From contig BSBM01000036.1 in assembly GCA_027924585.1 (NCBI GenBank), forward strand, positions 2,810,001 to 2,874,000: a stretch of 64,000 bases of DNA. The letters are read 5' to 3'. The notes beneath the pieces were generated by a model. That model was not told where the DNA came from. It saw only the letters and a list, made by a program, of their open reading frames with translations, and did no database searches. The position numbers were made by a program, and so were the translations under genes. Below, piece after piece: positions 58,010 to 64,000 of the stretch (its first letter is position 1; each line of letters begins with the position of its first letter). Source of the stretch: Larix kaempferi (lineage: Eukaryota; Streptophyta; Pinopsida; Pinales; Pinaceae).

Positions 58010-58436
58010 AAAAGGACACTCAAATAGAAATGGGTAACCCTAACAACAATAATTGGTAACTCATTAAAAATATTGAGGTTGTCTCACGTCAAACAACTCC
58101 CCCCCAATCCCTACGCGTCATGAGTTGTCCATCAAATCTTAGGAATGGCCAAAGACTTTGATGCAACTGAATTTTCTACAACTTCAAGGATGATAGCTTG
58201 GCTAATATCGGTGGGGATATCAGCAAAGAATACATTAAAATCAAGGAAAGGTCCCTATTTCAAACCCTTCACATGAAATTTACTTACATTAAGCGTGCAA
58301 TGTCATGGAGCTTAGGTGTCTCATAAAATAGGATGATAAAAAACTAAGTAAATATAGTATTTAATCTACCCCTACTCTCTCTACTTAATCTGCCTCTACT
58401 CTCTCTACTGTATATGCACTTATTCATCAATGTTAA
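58010..58436. other. Unassigned stretch
   Basis: No gene is recognised. CTACT(C/T)-rich words are duplicated near 58370-58410 (TCTACTCTCTCTACT). Confidence 0.4.
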
Positions 58437-58541
58437 ATGGATAATGTTCAAAATCCATTGGAAAGAATGTTCAATGGATAATGTTTAAAATCCATTGGAA
58501 ATCTTTCTATGGATAATGTTCAAAATCCATTGGAAAGAAGA
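58437..58541. repeat. Three-unit minisatellite (35-37 bp)
   Basis: ATGGATAATGTTCAAAATCC starts at 58437, 58474 (one change) and 58509. Each unit also contains CCATTGGAAA. It lies upstream of the coiled-coil fragment, like a leader or U3 repeat. Confidence 0.85.
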
Positions 58542-58647
58542 AACATAGGAGGATATTTTGGAATAATCATATTATCATTTTTTATACTACTATAAATATA
58601 TATTGAAGTTGGAAGTTGAGGGTTTTGCTTAGAACTTAATTAAGAAT

Positions 58648-59191
58648 TAATGGCATTACCTACAATTGCTCCAGATAGAAGATAAAGATGAGATCAATAT
58701 TGTTGAATTGTTTGAGCTATTAAAAAAAGTGTTTCTTAAAATAAAATACTATTGAATGAAGACAATCTTTAAGAAAAGAAAATGATGAGTTAGAGGAAGA
58801 ATTAAAAAAGAAGGATGAAAAAATATGTAGGTTATGAAACCATAATAAAAAACTACTCAATGAGGTAAAAAGATTGAAAGAAGAAAAGAAGCATGGTAAA
58901 AAAAAAAACAATAATCTTGTATAAAGAGACTACTAAAATAATGAAGAGGAAATTGGCAAGAAGGTTGAAGAAGCTTTAAATACATATGACATAAAAGAAG
59001 AAATGCAATCCAGAATTGAAGAAGGATATCAAAAATTGAATGACATCATAGTGTAGCTTCAAAAGGATAAGGAAGGGAAGATTCTACCGGAATGCCAAAA
59101 AATACTTGAAGAAGTTGAGCTCTATCTTGAAGATGTACATGACAAATATGAGGGTATTATCTCAAAGGAAATAGTGATCAAAGACCAAGCA
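58648..59191 (+). pseudogene. Coiled-coil gag-like fragment
   Basis: From ATG at about 58648 (MALPTIAPD) the reading needs an early frame change. It then gives INIVELFELLKKVFLK, ENDELEEELKKKDEKICRL, NHNKKLLNEVKRLKEEKK, KKVEEALNTYDIKEEMQ and ILEEVELYLEDVHDKYEG, with several stops. The charged heptad-like character and the RL-NHNK-L motif link it to the ORF at 19221-20033. The fragment is cut at 59191 by the chromovirus LTR. No LTR or primer-binding site of its own could be identified. Confidence 0.6.
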
Positions 59192-60728
59192 TGTCACATC
59201 CCCTCTCATCGATCCGATGGAAGGGAGGAAACATGACTAACACTCTAGGGCTTCTTTGGAAAGAACTCATCCCCCATTCATTTAACATAATTCACAATTG
59301 ATAAAAACTTATGTGTGTAGATTCATTTTCAATATAAACACAGTGGAAATAAACATTATTCACACACAAATACATCATGCATTCAACATTCCAATAACAA
59401 TCATCAAATTAAACATTGGAGAGCACAGAATGAACATAATTTAAACCACATAGAATACTTATCTTTAAGATGAAACTGTCCAACAACTCGCTATGTCAGA
59501 GCAACGCTCCACCCAACTATAGGTCTTTGTCCATCTTGTATTCTTTCAGCTGAGAGACCACCCCCGAGCTGAGATGTGTATCCACTAAGGAGGAACTAAA
59601 CAGGCTCACTCACAACCATGGTTTCACACAAACAGTCATACTAAGCCAACACACAGTTGGGTTTATCAAGCATGCAAGAGACCAAAGAGGAGGATGCTAA
59701 GCCAGTGAGCTCAACCATAGAGCTACATGCATCTCAGTTAAACTCAACAGTCATGGCACCCACAATACCTACCACGCCCAACACAGGGAAGGTCCCCTTC
59801 TCTGCTGCACAGTCCCTCAAGCGACCCTTCCCTCCAGTGCTATTCAGGGTGGGCATAGAAAGGTCCAGCTGCTAATTCCTTGAGATTCTATCCTTCAGTG
59901 GGTTTATCAAGCAAACCCAACCTCTGTTCAAACAATCACACTTGGATTTTCACAATTCGGTGACCAAATAACTCAATCCCATAATTGGATTTATGGGCTA
60001 TAAAAACTGGGTTTTCCAATGGATTTCGGGGTATCTAATACTCTCAATTTCACCCCAAGGTTCATATCTATGGATCCCCCATTGGATTTCACTATCAATA
60101 CCAAATTCTGGGCGCTTATGGCACTTCAAAACGTGGGTTAATTCACAATTGCAGTTTCTAGTTTTTCTCATTGCTAGGCATGTGTAATGGATGAAAACTG
60201 ATGTTTGGATGTTCCACAATGGAATGGGAATGAGGAAAAATGAATTCCCATGAGGTGGAGTGACTTGTGGGTCAAGGAAACAGAGCCTATACTCTGCCAT
60301 ATGAATTTCTAGGCTACCCATGCTCCATTGAAGCCATGGACTGATTTCTCAACAACTTTCTTACAACTGAATTAAATGTCAGCAAGGAAAGTCAAATGGG
60401 TTCTCAAAATGAAATTTTGCAGCCTATGGTTCAATCCCACAACCCCCTCACCACTCCCTAGTGGAATACACATGGCCCCTTCTCATTAGTTGCTTCCATA
60501 GCCAGTTTTGGTATTTTATTGAAATATTAATATTTACACCAGTTTACATTGTTCCATGGCTTAATAGCACATGGATACCATAATATCAAATACTTTCCTT
60601 TTAATAAAATCTGAGCATACACTAGTGGGACCTTGGCCTTGAGCTCCACTCTAGGAAAACATATATCGCATGTACACAATATTTACATAAAAGCCAATAT
60701 ACCATAACGGTCAAAATGGGGCATTACA
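59192..60728 (-). repeat. 3' LTR of a Ty3/gypsy chromovirus
   Basis: 1537 bp from TGTCACATCCCC to GGGGCATTACA (plus strand), inverted-complement termini with small differences. On the sense strand AAGGGGGAGAGTAA lies directly upstream as polypurine tract. The left flank AAGCA should recur outside the window as target-site duplication. Confidence 0.8.
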
Positions 60729-61401
60729 TTACTCTCCCCCTTAGAACAACACTGTCCTCGGTGTTCTAAAAACTGAACAAAAATGGAAATGCCTCTCTCA
60801 TGGCATCCTCTAGCTCCCATGTAGCCTCATCGGGACTAAGGTGCTCCTATTGGACCTTTACCTGCCCGATGGCTCTGTTATGGAGCAAAGTGACCTTCTT
60901 GTCAAGGATGCACATAGGTTCTACTTGGAACTCTCCCTCGGGTTCCACCTATATCACATTCCAATCAATCATATGATTATGATCATGTCCATACTTTTTA
61001 AGCAAAGATACATGGAAAACATTATGAGCTCTTATGTTAGCAGGCAATGCAACTCTATATGCAACTGGTCCTATCCTATCTAGGACTTCAAATGGCCCAC
61101 AATATCTCGGTGCCATCTTGGCACAACTTCCCAACTTGATAGAACTCTTCCTTGGTTTCACTCTCAAATACACATGATCCCCAATCTAAAATTCCTTATG
61201 CACTCTTTTCAAATCTGCATAACTCTTCTTCCTGTCCTAAGCTGCCTTTAAATTCTACTTGATATTAACAACTTCCTGTTCCATTTCCTTGATCATCTCT
61301 GGCCCAGGTACTACCATGTTCACCGGACTATCCCAATTCACCGGAGTCTTGCATCCTTTGCCATACAATGCCTCAAATGGAATCATTCCCAATGATGCAT
61401 G
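60729..61401 (-). pseudogene. Chromovirus integrase C-terminus and chromodomain
   Basis: The minus strand reads IPFEALYGKGCKTPVNWDSP, EMIKEMEQEVVNIK, YADLKRVHKEF, then [15 protein letters not shown] and [20 protein letters not shown] and [20 protein letters not shown]. This is the GPY/F-type end of gypsy integrase. A chromodomain-like tail follows (FQVEP, VKVQ*EHLSPDEATWELEDAM). Stops at several points, including a TAG replacing the usual Trp in VKVQW, make it dead. The fragment ends at 61401, where another LTR element has inserted. This is the only chromovirus pol in the window. Confidence 0.85.
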
Positions 61402-62778
61402 TGTTGGGCTTCAATCCACTAATGCAGATCGAACCTTAAATTTATATATCAATCCGGGTCTGTAAGCTTAGAGGCATATCCAAGTTTTAGGACCTAGAGA
61501 TAAACTCGTTTGATCAACCTAATTTCCTGTGAATTGAATCTACTGTCTGATGAGAAGTACTATAACCTAAAGATACAAAAATCCTTTTACAGGGATAACT
61601 TCATCTGTTCTTTTAAGTGCACAGCAATCTATTTCGGAAAGCAATTTAACAATGAAAGAACTGATATAGTGAAAGCAATTTAACAATGATTCTAACCCTA
61701 ACAATCCACTAATGCATGAACAATTAACCATTAAGTTCCCTTACAGGACATTGTTCATAATTGCTAGTTGTTCAAAACACTTCATCTCCAGATGAGCAGC
61801 AATGTATGATATATCAAGATCACAGTCTGAACTGTTCCTTTAACATTTAACAAAATAGAAGACAGAGCTCATAGAAATGTAAGTGGTATATAGCATTAAC
61901 GAAATCGTGACTTGGACTGTTTAAATGAGAACTGAGCTATAATAAAATTAATTGAAAACTTAACTGAATTCGTTCTGCAACAATATGCTAACTACTACAG
62001 AATTAACACATACCAATGGCTCGACCTAAATCGCATGCATCAAATTTAAATCGTTGCAAACATATAAATCACATACACTGGTAATGGAATGGTGTGTGAA
62101 CTCAACAAAGGGGGCCCTCCAGTGCCTCATTCCACACACAGTCGTAGGTTTACAGAACTGAAAGTCTAATTGTATTCACCATAAAATCGATTACACAGCA
62201 AAACCACGCAGTTCAGAAACAGTCTGCGTTCTTCCCCAAATCATGATTAACAATCCAATGTTTTGTGAAGTATTTATACAAATTCAAAAGAAAACTGGAA
62301 ATGCTATAATCTTGCAAACTTAATTAATGAACATAGCCATCGAGATCCTCATGCAGAATCGTGAAACTCAACAGAATCCAAACTGCCCTGCTTTTGTGCT
62401 GAGTGGTAGCACAGGTGGTCATCTTTGACCGACTTTGACTTGCCATCTGTGAGAGCCACATCATCTGTTCGTTGGAAATTCGTCCATCCTTGGACATTGA
62501 GGATCTTTCCTCCATCTTTCAGTTAATGCCTAGCTGTCCTGCAAGTGCTCAACTTTGGAGATATTACGGGAAGTTAGAACATCCTGTAATTTTTAAAAAA
62601 AACCTAGTTTAAATGCTCTAAAAACCTCAAAATTCAATTTGTTAACAAGCAATGACATTAATACCTTTTTAAACAAAGTCTGTGATGAACTACAAGCTTT
62701 ATAGATTGGTATGAGGGTTTAATGGAGGAAAATGGAGGATATTTGGATGACAAAAAGAGGTCAAAATGGTGCCCAACA
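61402..62778 (-). repeat. 3' LTR of an LTR element nested in the chromovirus
   Basis: 1377 bp with perfect 8-bp inverted termini TGTTGGGC and GCCCAACA. On the plus strand it is followed by TCTCCCCCAAGAGG, the reverse of a polypurine tract. The left flank GCATG is the expected target-site duplication; the right end lies beyond the window. Confidence 0.78.
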
Positions 62779-62792
62779 TCTCCCCCAAGAGG
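62779..62792 (-). promoter_or_regulatory. Polypurine tract
   Basis: Sense CCTCTTGGGGGAGA directly abuts the LTR start TGTTGGGC. Confidence 0.75.
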
Positions 62793-62880
62793 AAGCTGTT
62801 GCATGTCCCCATGCCCAAAAAAATATTTGACCTTGTGTTAAAACCAAAATTTTGCTGCTGACCTTCCTGCTTCTAATCTC

Positions 62881-64000
62881 CTACTGAGACGATGCATCTA
62901 TTGATGTTGGAGATGCATAAAGGACCTTCAGCCTCTCATACTTAGCTTTGTAGGTCTTCTTCTGCTTATACCATCTGGATGCATTCTTAGAAATGTGTGT
63001 CCTCTGAATTCTCAGCTTCCGATTGTCCTTTTTTAATTTCTCATTCTTGAGCTCCAATTCCTTTATTTCAAGTTTCAACTTCTTGATCTCTTTATTTTTC
63101 TTGGAAGTCTTTTTCTTCTTCATTGAAAGCTGGACAGAACTGGTGTCCATCCCTAATTCGTCACTTCCCTGTACTGAACCCTCTTTCTTTTCTTCTTGCA
63201 CAGTTTGTGGCTCTGAGGAAGGAGAAGCTAAGTCTTTTAATACTCCCTGTCTTGACTGATTTTCCTTCTCCCTCTCCTGCTGATCTAAGAAAAGATTGAT
63301 TTTCTTTGTCTGTCTTATTATCTCATCAGCTTCTGGGGTTCCCTATCCTATTTCACCTGCTAGGTTTTCTTCTTGACCTTCCACAGTTTGTATGTGTTCT
63401 TCATCCTCTAATGCTGGCTGGATACAAACTTGCTTAGACTTCCTCGGCTTCTTCTGGTAAGTGGTGAAGACTTGTTCTTGTTTCTGAAACTGTTTATCTT
63501 CTTTCATTACACTCCTAGTTTGTATCCTTCTCTGAGGCTGTTTTGAACTTGTTGCCTCAGAGTTGTCTTCATCATCAGTAATAAGCAATACTTCCTTTTT
63601 CTTCTTTTTCTCCTTTGGCAGTTTTGAACTTGTTGCCTCAGGACATGTTATCATAAGCAATTCCTCTTCTTTTGAAACCTCTTCATGCAATTCTTCCTGC
63701 TCTTCAAACTGATTTTGAACTAAAAATTATGTCCATTTCGAATTCTGCTTCCTTAACTCATGCTGGATGATGATTTTGATAAGTCCACAGTGGAAAAGAC
63801 TTGTCAATTTGTCTTTTTCACGCCTCTGGACAGCCTTGGCCATTTTAGTTAGACTCTGCAACAGGAAAAAGGGCATATTGATCTCACATTCACCTGTCAA
63901 GTGCTGCAACAGTTTGATATGGTAAAGGTAAACGATACTGAATCTCCCTTCACAGGTGATGAATCTTTGTATGATGTACACCATTTCATCCCAAGGATGA
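62881..64000 (-). pseudogene. 3'-terminal ORF of nested element, charged coiled-coil, two in-frame stops
   Basis: One minus-strand frame runs from the window edge to the stop at 62881 without a frameshift, broken only by TAA near 63727 and TAG near 63343. In order: a hydrophobic/basic segment (MVYIIQRFITCEGRF, INMPFFLLQSLTKMAKAVQ); an acidic, Lys/Glu-rich, Ser-containing segment (PKEKKKKKEVLLITDDEDN); and a Lys/Glu coiled coil (KKNKEIKKLKLEIKELELK) ending RWYKQKKTYKAKYERLKVL. It sits next to the polypurine tract, so it is the last ORF of the element. I have a weak memory of the FFL-SL-KMA-VQ block in repeated plant retroelement proteins, but assign no function. Confidence 0.55.

Overview
This is an A+T-rich plant nuclear window dominated by transposable elements, with no intact cellular gene. 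Several features indicate a land plant: Ty1/copia and Ty3/gypsy (chromovirus) remains, LTR elements primed by initiator-tRNA-Met-type sites (TGGTATCAGAGC and variants), a fragment of a plant sacsin-like ATPase-family gene, and 5-bp target-site duplications. The many old, nested, non-autonomous elements fit a large genome such as a conifer's; that is inference and the species is not shown.

Layout. (1) 0-4 kb: a broken sacsin-like gene fragment bracketed by an inverted repeat, a near-perfect foldback, and a weak copia 3' end. (2) 4-10.8 kb: a complete non-autonomous LTR element ('family 1', 2026-bp LTRs, TSD ACATA) encoding a large gag-like protein and no reverse transcriptase. (3) 12.6-23.6 kb: 'segment A', a decayed copia RT-RNase H region plus flank, carrying a minus-strand LTR element with a coiled-coil ORF and an extremely C-rich leader (TSD AATGG) and a poly(A)-tailed retroposon (TSD CAATTCTA). 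(4) 24.4-32.5 kb: a minus-strand LTR element (TSD AGTAT) with a gag-protease frame and minisatellites, inserted in an older tandem array. (5) 34.1-37.3 kb: a short copia-like non-autonomous element (TSD CACCA) inside a gypsy-type gag pseudogene that runs to 38.6 kb. (6) 39.3-58.0 kb: 'segment B', a paralogue of segment A, interrupted by a TIR transposon, a 2.9-kb LTR element (TSD TGTTA) and a 9.5-kb scrambled mosaic derived from an old family-1 copy (outer TSD GTATT). (7) 58.4-64 kb: a nested chain in which a coiled-coil element fragment is hit by a chromovirus, itself hit by another LTR element that runs off the window.

No gene system works as a unit here. The informative content is transposon biology: non-autonomous families with little-known ORFs, terminal-sequence matching to a possible chromovirus helper, nested insertions that can be ordered because segments A and B serve as each other's empty sites, duplication junctions with short homology, and frames ended mostly by nonsense codons in a pattern suggesting methyl-cytosine decay. 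All coordinates and comparisons were read by eye, so boundaries without target-site duplications are approximate.
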